Assembly: GCF_036248255.1 (NCBI RefSeq)
Contig: NZ_CP109178.1
Span: forward strand, 8,809,001 to 8,873,000
Direction: 5' to 3'
From: Streptomyces sp. NBC_01717
Lineage (GTDB): Bacteria > Actinomycetota > Actinomycetes > Streptomycetales > Streptomycetaceae
DNA: 64,000 bases
In this document: in pieces, positions 1 to 10,344 of the stretch
Layout: every line of letters begins with the position of its first letter
Numbering within the stretch: the stretch's first letter is position 1
The notes under the pieces: generated by a model
Databases searched by the model: none
What the model was told of the DNA's origin: nothing
The model's input: the letters and a program-made list of their open reading frames with translations, nothing else
Translations under genes and position numbers: made by a program

Positions 1-457
1 AGACCAGTGCGATCGCGACGGTCGCCGTCACCTGTGGCAGGAAGATCGCGGTACGGAAGATGCCGCGGGCTCGCAGTCCGGTGTGCAGCGCCAGGGCCAT
101 CAGCAGCCCCAACGCCATCCCGAACGGCACGGTGAAGAAGGTGTAGACGACCGTGTTGACGATGGACTTTCGGAAGACCGCGTCGTCCAGCATGTCCCGG
201 AAGTTGTCCAGGCCGACGAACTGTGGCGCAGTCAGCACGTCGTACTTCGTGAAGGCCAGGACCACCGAGGCGACGACCGGCAGGCCGATCCAGAGCGAGG
301 CGTGCAGCAGGGCGGGCGCCACCATCAGCATTCCGGCCCGGCGCCGACGGCGCCCCGGACCCGTCGGGACCCTGCCGGTACGCTTCGGCACCGTCTTCTT
401 CTCAGGCGGGGAAGGCGGCCGTGCGGGCCTGGCCTTCACTACGGATGTCGTTCCCAC
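1..457 (-). CDS. Sugar ABC transporter permease (MalF/UgpA type), 3' end cut by window edge
   Basis: This is the first 152 residues of an inner-membrane permease of the carbohydrate ABC uptake family; the rest lies before base 1. A basic Pro/Arg/Lys-rich cytoplasmic tail (about 40 residues) leads into a first transmembrane segment (MLMVAPALLHASLWIGLPVV). A periplasmic stretch with the family sequence FVGLDNFRDML follows, and then the next membrane helix (TVVYTFFTVPFGMALGLLMA). The GTG at 455-457 is chosen because GAGGA lies about 9 bases upstream and the gene starts 12 bases after the stop of the binding protein, so the two are one operon. The missing part should contain the EAA loop that contacts the ATPase. 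Substrate is inferred only from the LacI neighbour and sugar-type binding protein. Confidence 0.85.
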   Translation of the reverse strand, partial: MGTTSVVKARPARPPSPPEKKTVPKRTGRVPTGPGRRRRRAGMLMVAPALLHASLWIGLPVVASVVLAFTKYDVLTAPQFVGLDNFRDMLDDAVFRKSIVNTVVYTFFTVPFGMALGLLMALALHTGLRARGIFRTAIFLPQVTATVAIALV

Positions 458-469
458 AGTGACGGGTCC

Positions 470-1738
470 TCACATCCTGCCGATGGCGGCCTCGGCGAGC
501 CGGCCGAGTTCCGCGATGGCGTCCTTCGCGGACTGACCGCCCACGATCGCGGGCTCCAGCGTCGGCTTGATCTTCTCGCGTATCTCCATCCAGGCCGCAG
601 TGCCGCCCTCCGAGCAGGCATCGCCCATGCTCTGCAGAGAGAGATCGACGAACTTGTTCTCCTTCACGTAGCTGGTGTCGTTGAGGTCCTTCAGCCCCGG
701 CACCGAGCCCCGCTGCTCGGCGGCGCCGAGGATCGACTCGGGCGTCGCGAGGTGCTCGACGAGCGCACGGGCCGCGGCAGGGTGCTTGGAGCTTGCGGAC
801 TGGGAGACGAGCGTGCCGCCCTGAAGCATCGCCGGCTTGCGGTTGGCGAGGATGAACGCACCCACCTTGTCACCCTCGATCAGCTCCGGATTGGTGTCCT
901 TCAGCTGATTCCACAGGGCGCTGGTCGACATCATCATCGACGCCTTGCCGGTCTGGATGTTCGACGGAGCACCGAGGTCGGTCTTCTTGGCGTAGTCCGA
1001 CGAGCCGTCCTTGATCAGGTCCTTGAAGAACTGTAGCGCCTCCACCCCACGGGCGTTGTTGAACAGCACCTTCTTGCCGTCCGCGCTGAAGAGCCGGCCG
1101 CCGTTGGCGAAGAGGAACGTCTCCCAGCACTGGCGCAGATCGATCGAGAACGGGTCGAAACCGAGGTGACCATCCCTCGTCAACTGCCTTGACACAGCCC
1201 GCAGTTCGGCCCAGTTGGCCGGAGTCTTCTTGATTCCCGCCTCGGCGAAGTGGTCCTTGCGGTACACGACGATGCGAGTGTCGAGGACGACCGGCAGCGC
1301 GTACAGCCTGCCGTCGTACCGCGACGGCTCCAGCACCCGCTTCTCGTAGTCGTGCGCGGAGGCCAGCTTCTCCGGCAGCTCGGCGATCGCCTTCTTGGCG
1401 GCGAACGGCGGGATCCAGCCGACCCCCATCATCAGTACATCGGGCAACAGCCCGCCCGCGAGGCCCGTGGTGATCTTCTCGTTGAGCTGGGCGTACGTGG
1501 TGTAGTCGACGTTCACCTTGACCTTGGGATGCTTCTTCCTGAAACCCCCGAGGATCTCCTTCTCCAGCAGCGACTTGCCGTCGGCGCCTTCGTAGATCGG
1601 GGTGAGCAGCGTGATCTCGCCCTCGGCGGGGCCGTCGGCGGAGCCGGCCGTCGATGTGCCGGTACCGCATCCGCCGAGCGCTGCGGCAGCGGCGCCCGCA
1701 CCGATTGCGGCGAGCAGCGACCGTCTGTTGAGTTCCAT
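470..1738 (-). CDS. Extracellular solute-binding protein (family 1, sugar ABC transporter lipoprotein)
   Basis: 422 residues, the usual size for family 1 sugar-binding proteins. The N-terminus NRRSLLAAIGAG combines a twin-arginine-like motif with a lipobox (LGGC, Cys24), so the protein is predicted to be exported and lipid-anchored on the outer face of the membrane. The mature part has the expected two-lobe signatures (EITLLTPIY near residue 42, DVLMMGVGW near 100, YALPVVLDTRIVVYRKD near 147). It heads an operon with the downstream permease and is divergent from a LacI regulator. Three related operator-like sites lie in the intergenic region. Likely role: capture of an oligosaccharide or polyol for uptake; the exact ligand cannot be read. 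Confidence 0.9.
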   Translation of the reverse strand: MELNRRSLLAAIGAGAAAAALGGCGTGTSTAGSADGPAEGEITLLTPIYEGADGKSLLEKEILGGFRKKHPKVKVNVDYTTYAQLNEKITTGLAGGLLPDVLMMGVGWIPPFAAKKAIAELPEKLASAHDYEKRVLEPSRYDGRLYALPVVLDTRIVVYRKDHFAEAGIKKTPANWAELRAVSRQLTRDGHLGFDPFSIDLRQCWETFLFANGGRLFSADGKKVLFNNARGVEALQFFKDLIKDGSSDYAKKTDLGAPSNIQTGKASMMMSTSALWNQLKDTNPELIEGDKVGAFILANRKPAMLQGGTLVSQSASSKHPAAARALVEHLATPESILGAAEQRGSVPGLKDLNDTSYVKENKFVDLSLQSMGDACSEGGTAAWMEIREKIKPTLEPAIVGGQSAKDAIAELGRLAEAAIGRM

Positions 1739-1764
1739 GGGACACCCCTCTGGAGGTGGAAGCT

Positions 1765-1929
1765 GTAGATCGATCCAGCGATGGCAACCCGGCCACTACT
1801 GGGAAGCGCTAGTAAATCGATGCACTGATGCTAGGAACGCCTCAAGAGAGACGTCAACAGCTGATGCACGAGAATTTTCAAGGGAGTTAACAGGTGTACC
1901 GGTGAAGAGTGTTCAGTAAATCGGTACAC
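1765..1929. promoter_or_regulatory. Three related 14-bp operator-like sites between sugar-transport operon and lacI-type gene
   Basis: The divergent intergenic region carries GTAGATCGATCCAG (1765-1778), GTAAATCGATGCAC (1812-1825) and GTAAATCGGTACAC (1916-1929). They share GTA-ATCG-T-CA. The first two have a central ATCGAT palindrome, typical of sites read by dimeric LacI-family repressors (known for the family). A further inverted match to the third site, GTGTACCG, begins at 1894. Site 1 abuts the transporter start and site 3 lies 35 bases before the regulator start. This placement suggests repression of the transporter and autoregulation. Binding is inferred from position and symmetry only. 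Confidence 0.6.
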
Positions 1930-1963
1930 TGGATCGTCGAATGGGTTCCGAACCGGAGGTGGC

Positions 1964-3070
1964 ATGAGCGGGGTAACGATCCATCAGGTCGCGGAGGCTG
2001 CTGGGGTTTCCGCGAGCACGGTTTCGAACGTCCTCAACGGACGTACGGACCGTATGCAGGCGACCACCCTGGCCCGAGTCGAGCGGGCGATCGACCAGCT
2101 GAGCTACCGGCCCAACCGTGCGGCAAGGATGCTGCGCACCGGCCGGATCAAAGTCATCGGTCTCATCGTGCCGTCGGTCGCCAACCCCTTCTGGGGGTCG
2201 CTCGCCCGCGAGTTGGAGTCCATCGCGCTCGCCGAGGGCTACCACGTACTGCTCTGCAACAGTGAGCGTGATCCGGCCCGCGAGCTCAAGTACGGCGAGG
2301 AGCTGCTCGCCGACGGGGTGAGCGGAGTAGTGCTCTGTTCCTCGCTGCCGTCGCTCGATCATGTGGCACCGCTGCTCAGTCGCGGTCTGAAAATGGTCGC
2401 CTTCGACCGCACCGCCCAGGCGGGTGACCCGCCGTCACTGGCATCCATCAGCGTGGACAACGCGATGGGTGCCGAACTCGCCACGCGTCATCTCATCGAA
2501 CTCGGCCACCGACGGCTGGCGTTCGTCTCCGGGTCGGTCAGCAGCGTCAACCGCCGCGAGCGACTGCGCGGCTTCCGCGCCGCCCTGGAATCGGCGGGGC
2601 TCGACCCGGCCGACGCGGTGGTCTGGCCGGGCGCCGACACCACCGAGTTCAGCGACAAGGATGCCGCCGAACTGGGCCGCAAGGCGGCGCGGGAGCTCCT
2701 GTCCGGACCGCACCCGCCCACCGCTTTCGTCGCCATCAACGACATGTGCGCGATCGGGATCTGCCGGGGCGCGAAGGACGCGGGGCGCAGCGCCGGACAG
2801 GACGTCTCGGTGGTCGGCTTCGACGACATCCTGCTCGCCGACCTCTTCGAACCGCCGCTCACCACGGTCCGCCAGCCGCTGCCGGAGATGGCAGCCGAGA
2901 CGTTTCAGCAGCTGCGGGCCAGGATCGACTCGGCCCCGGTGGCCGGGCGTTCCCTGCTCATCCGGCCGCGACTGGTCGTACGGGAGTCGACGGCGCCGGC
3001 CCCGGTGCCCGCTCCGGCCGGTGCCTCCGTCCCTGCATCGACGGAGGCCGGACAGCCGCTCGTGGGATAG
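1964..3070 (+). CDS. LacI-family transcriptional regulator
   Basis: 368 residues. The N-terminal helix-turn-helix (TIHQVAEAAGVSASTVSNVL, about residues 4-24) plus hinge helix (YRPNRAARML) is typical of the LacI/GalR family. It is followed by a periplasmic-binding-protein-like sensor domain (IGLIVPSVANPFW onwards, VVGFDDILLADLFEPPLTTV near residue 285). The C-terminal tail is Pro/Ala-rich and probably disordered. The ATG at 1964 follows GGAGGT at 1955-1960. The gene is divergent from the sugar transporter operon and likely represses it until the imported sugar binds. The nearby xylanase could be part of the same response, but no copy of this operator was seen at the xylanase. Confidence 0.92.
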   Translation: MSGVTIHQVAEAAGVSASTVSNVLNGRTDRMQATTLARVERAIDQLSYRPNRAARMLRTGRIKVIGLIVPSVANPFWGSLARELESIALAEGYHVLLCNSERDPARELKYGEELLADGVSGVVLCSSLPSLDHVAPLLSRGLKMVAFDRTAQAGDPPSLASISVDNAMGAELATRHLIELGHRRLAFVSGSVSSVNRRERLRGFRAALESAGLDPADAVVWPGADTTEFSDKDAAELGRKAARELLSGPHPPTAFVAINDMCAIGICRGAKDAGRSAGQDVSVVGFDDILLADLFEPPLTTVRQPLPEMAAETFQQLRARIDSAPVAGRSLLIRPRLVVRESTAPAPVPAPAGASVPASTEAGQPLVG

Positions 3071-3075
3071 CCGGA

Positions 3076-3102
3076 GTGCGGAACCGCCCGCCGATTCCGC
3101 AC
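3076..3102 (+). terminator. Hairpin terminator after lacI-type gene
   Basis: GTGCGGAA (3076-3083) and TTCCGCAC (3095-3102) form a perfect 8-bp stem with an 11-base loop, starting 5 bases after the stop codon. It has no U-tract, as is common in Streptomyces. Confidence 0.6.
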
Positions 3103-3146
3103 CCCGCCCTGTTCCGTACAGCGGTGCAGGACGCCGTACGACGGTT

Positions 3147-3177
3147 CAGGCGCGGCGACCGGGAAACGCCGCGCCCT
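3147..3177 (-). terminator. Hairpin terminator downstream of xylanase
   Basis: CAGGCGCGGCG (3147-3157) pairs with CGCCGCGCCTG-type sequence at 3167-3177, giving an 11-bp stem and a 9-base loop. It lies 23 bases beyond the xylanase stop and could also act for the converging regulator gene. Confidence 0.6.
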
Positions 3178-3200
3178 GCGCGCCCGTCACCGACGGTTGA

Positions 3201-4775
<1,575 letters not shown>

Positions 4776-4790
4776 TCAACGCAGCATTTA

Positions 4791-4802
4791 CGAAATATTT
4801 CG
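4791..4802. promoter_or_regulatory. Perfect 12-bp palindrome CGAAATATTTCG, copy 1
   Basis: CGAAATATTTCG reads the same on both strands and lies about 195 bases upstream of the xylanase start. Inverted GAAA/TTTC boxes are known upstream of several Streptomyces xylanase genes, so a role in xylanase control is plausible but inferred. An identical copy lies at 5072-5083. Confidence 0.55.
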
Positions 4803-5071
4803 AAGAGGTAAAGTGCGGAATCTGCACACGAGGTGGCTTTGACCTGCTCAGATGCTGTTCCGATGGTGTCGGCGAGGGTGTTCTGAGTCGCCTGGTGGAC
4901 GCAGTCGCATGCGTGAATTACGAAAGTCTGCCGAAATGAGGCATGTGCATCGGGTGGAGGTACGGGTTTGCTTCGTGGATCACCCGGGTCATCCGCATCT
5001 AACGGCGGAGCAGTTCGTACTTTTCGGTGGATCAAGGCTCGATCTCGGTACGAAAGCGGCCGTAAGTGCAT

Positions 5072-5083
5072 CGAAATATTTCG
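5072..5083. promoter_or_regulatory. Perfect 12-bp palindrome CGAAATATTTCG, copy 2
   Basis: Identical to the site at 4791-4802 and 281 bases away from it (start to start), consistent with two binding sites for one dimeric regulator and possibly DNA looping. A related sequence, CCGAAAAGTACGAA on the minus strand, lies near 5015-5030. Confidence 0.5.
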
Positions 5084-5289
5084 GAATGGATGCGGATCGA
5101 GTGCATCGCGAGCCGCTCGATGCTCCGCGCGCAAGGTCGCCATGTGTCGGTAATGCTTGTTCCGCATCGAGTGAGCCTTCTGCAATCTGAAACATGGGTG
5201 ATGGTGGCCGCTCGCTCGTTGGGGCTGTGGCCTTGATGTGTCTGCCGCTCGGAGACCGTAGCGCTGCTCGACGAGGCCGTTATTGATAC

Positions 5290-5303
5290 GTAACAGGCGT
5301 TAC
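5290..5303. promoter_or_regulatory. Palindrome GTAACAGGCGTTAC before amino-acid transporter operon
   Basis: GTAAC and GTTAC arms flank AGGC, forming a 14-bp dyad about 90 bases before the lipoprotein start; a third GTAACG half-site occurs at 5329. It is placed to act as an operator for the operon. It could be bound by the RpiR regulator encoded at the end of the locus, but that is inference. Confidence 0.45.
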
Positions 5304-5391
5304 AGTGGAACGAATGAAGGCGCCATGTGTAACGTGCGGGAAGTTCGTCGGCGGTGAACCGACCGCACGGCAGTTCCGCGAGAAGAGGTCC

Positions 5392-6351
5392 GTGTTGCAC
5401 ACCCACCCATGGCGCCGCGCAGTTGCGGCCACAGCACTGTTGATCACAGCGGCCACGACGCTGTCCGGCTGCGGCAGCGACCCAGGCGACAGCGACACCG
5501 CTGCGCCCGCAGCCGGCGTCACCATCACCGGCGTACGCATCACCCGCGATGCGAAGCTCCACGCGGCCCTGCCTGCGGCCGTGCGGTCCGCCGGTGCGGT
5601 CAGGGTCGCCACCGACGTTCCGTACGCCCCGTTCGTGATGTTCGCGACCGAGGGCAAACCCGAACTGACCGGGCTCGACTACGACTTGGGGCAGGCGCTG
5701 GGGGCCAAGCTGGGGGTGCGATTCACCTTCACCGCGCAGAAGTTCGACGGCATCGTGCCGGCGATCCAGGCCGGCAAGTTCGACGCGGTGATGTCGGCCA
5801 TGACCGACACCAAGGAGCGCCAGCAGGTCCTGGACTTCGTGGACTACTCCGTGTCCGGCTCGGGCATCCTCGTCACCGAGGGGAACCCGCATCACATCAC
5901 CGAACTCGACGATCTGTGCGGCAAGAAGGTAGGTGCCGAGGCCGCCACCCACCAGCTGGACGTGCTCAAGGCCCATCAGGCCGCGTGCAGGGACGCCGGC
6001 AAGGAGCCCGTCTCCATCCAGACGTTCCCGAAGGAGGCGGATGCCCAACTGGCCCTGCGATCACGGAAAGTCGCAGCCGACCTGCTGACCAAGCCCGCCG
6101 CGGGCTGGACCGCCGAGACCGCCGACGGCGGCCGGGCCTTCGAAGTCGTCGACGACCCCGAGGCGGTCGGCGGCTACGAGGCCACCCCCAACGGGATCGG
6201 CGTCACCAAACGCCTGCCCGGCCTCACCCACGCGGTCCAGAAGGCCGTGCAGGCGCTCATCGACGACGGGACGCTGCGCAGGATCTGCGCCAAGTACGGT
6301 GTCGAGTCCATCGCGGTGCGGGAAGCCACCAAGAACGCGGCGGTGTCCTGA
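5392..6351 (+). CDS. Amino-acid ABC transporter substrate-binding lipoprotein
   Basis: Family 3 periplasmic-binding protein for polar amino acids or derivatives. The hydrophobic signal segment AVAATALLITAATTLSGC ends in a lipobox (Cys about residue 26 from this start), so the mature protein is lipid-anchored. Family motifs include VRVATDVPYAPFVM, GLDYDLGQALGAKLGVRF and WDGIVPAI-type FDGIVPAIQAGKFDAVMSAMTDT. GTG at 5392 (or TTG at 5395) is preferred because AGAAGAGG precedes it and it gives a normal signal peptide. An upstream GTG at 5305 would add 29 residues with an odd CVTC pair and has no good ribosome site. First gene of a four-gene operon. Confidence 0.88.
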   Translation: MLHTHPWRRAVAATALLITAATTLSGCGSDPGDSDTAAPAAGVTITGVRITRDAKLHAALPAAVRSAGAVRVATDVPYAPFVMFATEGKPELTGLDYDLGQALGAKLGVRFTFTAQKFDGIVPAIQAGKFDAVMSAMTDTKERQQVLDFVDYSVSGSGILVTEGNPHHITELDDLCGKKVGAEAATHQLDVLKAHQAACRDAGKEPVSIQTFPKEADAQLALRSRKVAADLLTKPAAGWTAETADGGRAFEVVDDPEAVGGYEATPNGIGVTKRLPGLTHAVQKAVQALIDDGTLRRICAKYGVESIAVREATKNAAVS

Positions 6352-6352
6352 C

Positions 6353-7333
6353 ATGACAGCCATGACCCCCGCCGGGGCGATGCAGAGCCCTCCCGTACCG
6401 GCCGCGCCCGCACCGGACACCCTCACCGCCGTGCCGGTCCGTCACTGGGGCCGCTGGCTCGCCGCGGCGGCGGCCGCCACCGCCCTTGTCGGGCTCATCG
6501 GTTCCCTGGCCGGCAACAAGAACCTGCACTGGGACATCGTCGGACGCTACGTCTTCGCCGACCTCGTGTTCAGCGGACTGGCCACGACGCTGTGGCTCAC
6601 CGCGGCCGCCATGGCGATCGGGCTCGGTCTCGGTGTCCTCGTGGCAGTGATGCGGCTGTCGTCCAACCCCGTCCTGCGCGCCCTCGGCACCGCTTTCGTC
6701 TGGGTGTTCCGGTCGACGCCCCTGCTGGTCCAGATCATCTTCTGGGGGTATGCGGGAGCGCTCTACCAACACGTCCTGATCGGCCTCCCGTTCACCCACG
6801 TCACCTTCCTCCAGGCCGACACCAATGCACTGCTCACGCCCACGGTTGCCGCGCTCCTGGCGCTGGGGCTGAACGAGGCGGCGTACGCGAGCGAGATCGT
6901 GCGCGCGGGTATCCAGTCCGTCGACCCGGGCCAGGCGGAGGCCGCGCACTCGCTCGGCATGCGTCCTTCCCTCACCACCCGGCGCATCGTGCTGCCCCAG
7001 GCCATGCGGGTGATCATCCCGCCGCTGGGCAACGAGACCATCAACATGCTCAAGATGACCGCACTGGTCTCCGTGATCTCCGCCCACGACCTGATGTCCA
7101 ACATCCAGGACGTGTACGCGCAGAACTACCAGGTCATCCCCATGCTCGTGGTCGCCTCCATCTGGTACCTGATCCTTGTCACGGCCCTGAGCCTTCCGCA
7201 GTCCTGGCTGGAGCGCCGGTACGGGCGCGGCCTGGCCCCCACCGCCGCAGCCGGTCCGCTGCAGCGCCTCGTCGCCGGTGCCCGGCTGAGCCTGTCCCGT
7301 ACCACCCCCGCCCCGACCGGCCCGAAGGGATGA
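6353..7333 (+). CDS. Amino-acid ABC transporter permease (HisM/GlnP family)
   Basis: 326 residues with a cytoplasmic N-terminal tail, one extra N-terminal membrane helix and a five-helix permease core. The family signature [15 protein letters not shown] is near residue 120. The EAA loop [30 protein letters not shown], which contacts the ATPase, is near 180-205, followed by [26 protein letters not shown] at 6353 begins one base after the stop of the lipoprotein gene, and the 3' end overlaps the ATPase start by 4 bases (ATGA), so the genes are translationally coupled. A single permease suggests a homodimer. Confidence 0.92.
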   Translation: MTAMTPAGAMQSPPVPAAPAPDTLTAVPVRHWGRWLAAAAAATALVGLIGSLAGNKNLHWDIVGRYVFADLVFSGLATTLWLTAAAMAIGLGLGVLVAVMRLSSNPVLRALGTAFVWVFRSTPLLVQIIFWGYAGALYQHVLIGLPFTHVTFLQADTNALLTPTVAALLALGLNEAAYASEIVRAGIQSVDPGQAEAAHSLGMRPSLTTRRIVLPQAMRVIIPPLGNETINMLKMTALVSVISAHDLMSNIQDVYAQNYQVIPMLVVASIWYLILVTALSLPQSWLERRYGRGLAPTAAAGPLQRLVAGARLSLSRTTPAPTGPKG

Positions 7334-8103
7334 CGACGGTGAAGACGCCGATGGTGCACGCCGAGGGTGTGCGCAAGCACTTCGGGAAGGTCGCCGTGCT
7401 CCAGGGTATCGACCTGACCGTGGAACGTGGCCAGGTCTGCTGCCTGCTGGGCCCCTCCGGCTCCGGGAAGTCCACGTTCCTGCGCTGCATCAACCACCTG
7501 GAGAAGCTCGACGGGGGCAGGCTGTCCGTCGACGGTGCGCCGGTGGGCTACCGGCAGCAGGGAAACCGGCTGTACGAGCTGAAGGAGCGCGAGATCGCCC
7601 GCAGCCGCCGCGACATCGGGATGGTGTTCCAGCGGTTCAATCTCTTCCCGCACATGACGGCGGAACAGAACGTCATGGAGGCGCCCATGAAGGTCACGGG
7701 CGTCGCCAGGGACGAGGCCCGCGCGGACGCCCGGCTCCTGCTGGACCGCGTCGGTCTCGCCGACCGTGCCGACCGGTACCCCGCCCAGCTGTCCGGCGGC
7801 CAGCAGCAGCGTGTCGCCATCGCACGGGCCCTGGCGATGAAGCCCAAACTGATGCTCTTCGACGAACCGACGTCCGCACTCGACCCCGAACTGGTCGGAG
7901 AGGTTCTGGACGTCATGCGCCAACTGGCCTCGGAAGGAATGACGATGGTGGTTGTCACCCACGAAATCGGGTTCGCCCGCGAAGTCGCGGACACGGCCGT
8001 CTTCATGGACGGCGGCGTCGTGGTCGAATCGGGCACCCCGCGGCAGGTACTCGGCGACCCGCAGCAGGAACGCACCCGCGCTTTTCTGTCGAAGGTCCTG
8101 TGA
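7330..8103 (+). CDS. Amino-acid ABC transporter ATP-binding protein
   Basis: 257 residues, a complete polar-amino-acid ABC ATPase (HisP/GlnQ type). Walker A is GPSGSGKST (41-49), the Q-loop is at MVFQRFNLF (about 98-106), the signature is LSGGQQQR (154-161), Walker B is LMLFDEP (174-180) and the H-loop His is in VVTHE (211). It powers uptake through the permease encoded just upstream. The start ATG overlaps the permease stop (ATGA), and its own stop overlaps the next gene by 4 bases (GTGA). No extra domain is present. Confidence 0.96.
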   Translation: MTTVKTPMVHAEGVRKHFGKVAVLQGIDLTVERGQVCCLLGPSGSGKSTFLRCINHLEKLDGGRLSVDGAPVGYRQQGNRLYELKEREIARSRRDIGMVFQRFNLFPHMTAEQNVMEAPMKVTGVARDEARADARLLLDRVGLADRADRYPAQLSGGQQQRVAIARALAMKPKLMLFDEPTSALDPELVGEVLDVMRQLASEGMTMVVVTHEIGFAREVADTAVFMDGGVVVESGTPRQVLGDPQQERTRAFLSKVL

Positions 8104-9329
8104 GCGCCCCCGCCCGGGCCCGGGGCACGGCGGCACGCACCGCGGCCCTGCTCCGCCCGGACGCCGTCGCCCTGCACGACCGCTACCTGTCGGACCTGCG
8201 GTACCTCGTCTCCATCGACTCCGGCTCGTACAGCCCCGAAGGGGTCAACCGGGTCGCGGCATGGATCGTACGGCGACTGACCTCCCTGGGCTTCGAGACC
8301 GACCGGGCAGTCGTCACCGCCGAAGGCCGCGACTCCCGGTTCGGAGACCTGGTGGTGGGGCGGCTACGTGGCCGACTGCCCGTGGAGCGCGGCGGGCGAC
8401 GCATCCTGCTCGCCGGGCACATGGACACCGTGTTCGACGACGGGACCGCGGCCGAGCGGCCCTTCCGTCTGAGCGGCCCGCTCGCCCACGGACCCGGAGT
8501 CAGCGACGACAAGGGAGGACTCCTCGCCGGGCTCACCGCCGTGGAACTCCTGCTGCACCGGCGGATGCTGGACTTCGCGGAGATCGTCTTCCTCGCCACC
8601 CCCGACGAGGAGATCGGCTCACCCGCCAGCCGCCCGGTCACCGCGGCGCTCACGGGCGGAATCCACTACGCGCTCGGTCTGGAGTGCGCCCGCGAGAACG
8701 GCGACCTCGTCATCGCCCGCAAGGGCGTGGCCGACTTCGTGATCACTGTGACGGGGCGGGCCGCGCACGCCGGAATCGAACCGGAGCGTGGGGCGAACGC
8801 CGCGCTGGCGGCCGCGCATCTGCTCATCGACTGTCAGAAGATGAACGGGCGCTGGGGCGACGTCACCGTCAATGTGGGCATGGTCAGGGCGGGCAGCCGC
8901 ATCAACATCGTCTGTCCCGAAGCGCAGCTGCACGTAGAGGTGCGGTCGTCGACCGACGACGGGATCCGGCACGCCCGAGAGGCCATCGAAAAAGCAGCCG
9001 CCCGACTCCGCGTGCCCGGCACCAACGCCACCGTCCGGCAGACCGAAGCCTGTCCGGCGATGGAGGACACCCCGGCAGCACGCACCATGTTCGCCCACGC
9101 CGTGGAGGCCGGGAGGGAACTCTCCATCGCTCTGGGCGCCACAGCCACCGGTGGAGTCGGCGACGCCAACACCATCGCCGGCGCCGGCGTCCCCACCCTC
9201 GACGGCCTCGGCCCGGTCGGTGGTGGGGACCACGGACCGGACGAGTGGCTCGACGTCACGACCGTTCCGTCCCGCGTGGCCCTGCTGGCCGCCCTGATCG
9301 TGACGCTCGGGGATGCGGGCGGCAGCTGA
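8100..9329 (+). CDS. M20-family metallo-hydrolase (carboxypeptidase G2/ArgE-like)
   Basis: 409 residues. The zinc-ligand and catalytic motifs of M20 enzymes are visible: [10 protein letters not shown] (His107, Asp109), GVSDDKGG (Asp near 137), TPDEEIGS (general base Glu170, ligand Glu171), and GLECAREN with a metal-ligand Glu near 196. The dimerisation segment carries GRAAHAG. It hydrolyses an amide bond to a terminal amino acid, as in glutamate carboxypeptidases or N-acyl amino-acid deacylases. The GTG start overlaps the ATPase stop by 4 bases, so it is cotranslated with the transporter and likely processes the imported compound in the cytoplasm. No signal peptide. The substrate is unknown. 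Confidence 0.88.
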   Translation: MSAPARARGTAARTAALLRPDAVALHDRYLSDLRYLVSIDSGSYSPEGVNRVAAWIVRRLTSLGFETDRAVVTAEGRDSRFGDLVVGRLRGRLPVERGGRRILLAGHMDTVFDDGTAAERPFRLSGPLAHGPGVSDDKGGLLAGLTAVELLLHRRMLDFAEIVFLATPDEEIGSPASRPVTAALTGGIHYALGLECARENGDLVIARKGVADFVITVTGRAAHAGIEPERGANAALAAAHLLIDCQKMNGRWGDVTVNVGMVRAGSRINIVCPEAQLHVEVRSSTDDGIRHAREAIEKAAARLRVPGTNATVRQTEACPAMEDTPAARTMFAHAVEAGRELSIALGATATGGVGDANTIAGAGVPTLDGLGPVGGGDHGPDEWLDVTTVPSRVALLAALIVTLGDAGGS

Positions 9330-9422
9330 CCGGGCTCCCCGGCGCGACCCGTCGTCGATGCGGAGGGAGTCCGGGGCCGGGCCCCGCGTAATCTGAACCC
9401 CTTTGGAAAGGTGGCCCGGCCC

Positions 9423-10328
9423 ATGTCCTCACTCGCCGAAGAGATCCGGCACCGCATCGGTGATCTCAGTCCCGCCGAACGCAAGGTGGCCCGGGTGATC
9501 CTCGCGGGCTATCCGTCGGCAGGCTTCGAGACCGTGGCCACGCTCGCCGAACGGGCCGGCGTGAGCGCGCCCACGGTGATCCGCTTCGTCAACAGGCTCG
9601 GCTACAAGGGATTCCCCGACTTCCAGGCGGCCCTGCGCGAGGAGCTCGACGAACGCAGCGCCTCTCCGCTGGCGCTGTACAGCACGCGCGGATACGGCAG
9701 CACTCCGCCTCGGGCGCAGGACGACTCCGGGCCGGACACGGGGGGCGCCGAAGGCGGCCAGGATGTGTTCAGCGCCGAGGTCGCCCGCACCCTGCGTGAA
9801 CTGCCTCCGCACGATGTGGAGGCAGCAGTGGCGCTGCTCTGCCACCCCAAGCGCCGGGTCGTCCTCGTCGGCGGCCGGTTCACCCACCTGCTGGCGCAAT
9901 ATCTGGGCCTGCATCTCATGCAGTTGCGCGGCGACGTCGTGATCCTGCCGGGCCGGGACGTGGAACGGACCGCTGTGCTCGCGGGCCTGGGCAGACAGGA
10001 CGTCCTCGTGGTGTTCGACTACCGCCGCTACGAACCGGACAAGGTCGTCATCACCGAGCTGGCCAGGGAGCGCGGCAGCAAGATCGTGCTGTTCACCGAT
10101 GCCTGGCTCTCGCCGGTGACCAATCTCGCCGACGTCGTCCTGCCCAGCCGGGTTGCAGCCCCGTCGCCGTACGACAGCATGGTGCCGACGCTGGCCACGG
10201 TCGAGACGGTCCTTGCGGGCGTTCTCGGACAGCTCGGCGAGAAGGGGCGTGTCCACCTGGAGCACAGCGAGAACGTCGCACGGCAGGCCGGGATCCAGCC
10301 CGCCGACCGGAGGCCGGACGCCCCGTAG
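9423..10328 (+). CDS. RpiR-family transcriptional regulator
   Basis: 301 residues. The N-terminal HTH_6 domain (LSPAERKVARVIL to SAPTVIRFVNRLGYKGFPDFQ) is followed by a SIS-fold ligand domain (about 110-270) with RVVLVGGRFTHLLAQYLGLHL and VVFDYRRYEP. RpiR regulators usually sense phosphorylated sugars, but relatives control amino-acid or aminosugar catabolism. It lies 93 bases after the M20 gene on the same strand and probably controls that operon. ATG at 9423 is chosen because GGAAAGGTGG precedes it; a GTG at 9411 is the alternative. Confidence 0.88.
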   Translation: MSSLAEEIRHRIGDLSPAERKVARVILAGYPSAGFETVATLAERAGVSAPTVIRFVNRLGYKGFPDFQAALREELDERSASPLALYSTRGYGSTPPRAQDDSGPDTGGAEGGQDVFSAEVARTLRELPPHDVEAAVALLCHPKRRVVLVGGRFTHLLAQYLGLHLMQLRGDVVILPGRDVERTAVLAGLGRQDVLVVFDYRRYEPDKVVITELARERGSKIVLFTDAWLSPVTNLADVVLPSRVAAPSPYDSMVPTLATVETVLAGVLGQLGEKGRVHLEHSENVARQAGIQPADRRPDAP

Positions 10329-10344
10329 CCAGGGGGACGGGACG

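Noticed and set aside
83..1036. Long open frames on the strand opposite the solute-binding protein
   Set aside because: Shadow of the minus-strand gene; the translation is Arg/His-rich without domains, as is usual opposite high-GC genes.
5290..5310. Possible GlnR (nitrogen) box at GTAAC/GTTAC
   Set aside because: GlnR sites pair GTNAC with GNAAC at a 6-base spacing; here the second box reads TACAG or ACGAA. The simple 4-base-spaced dyad fits poorly.
5032..6048. Minus-strand frame across the amino-acid lipoprotein gene
   Set aside because: Composition typical of antisense shadow; the plus strand has lipobox and binding-protein motifs.
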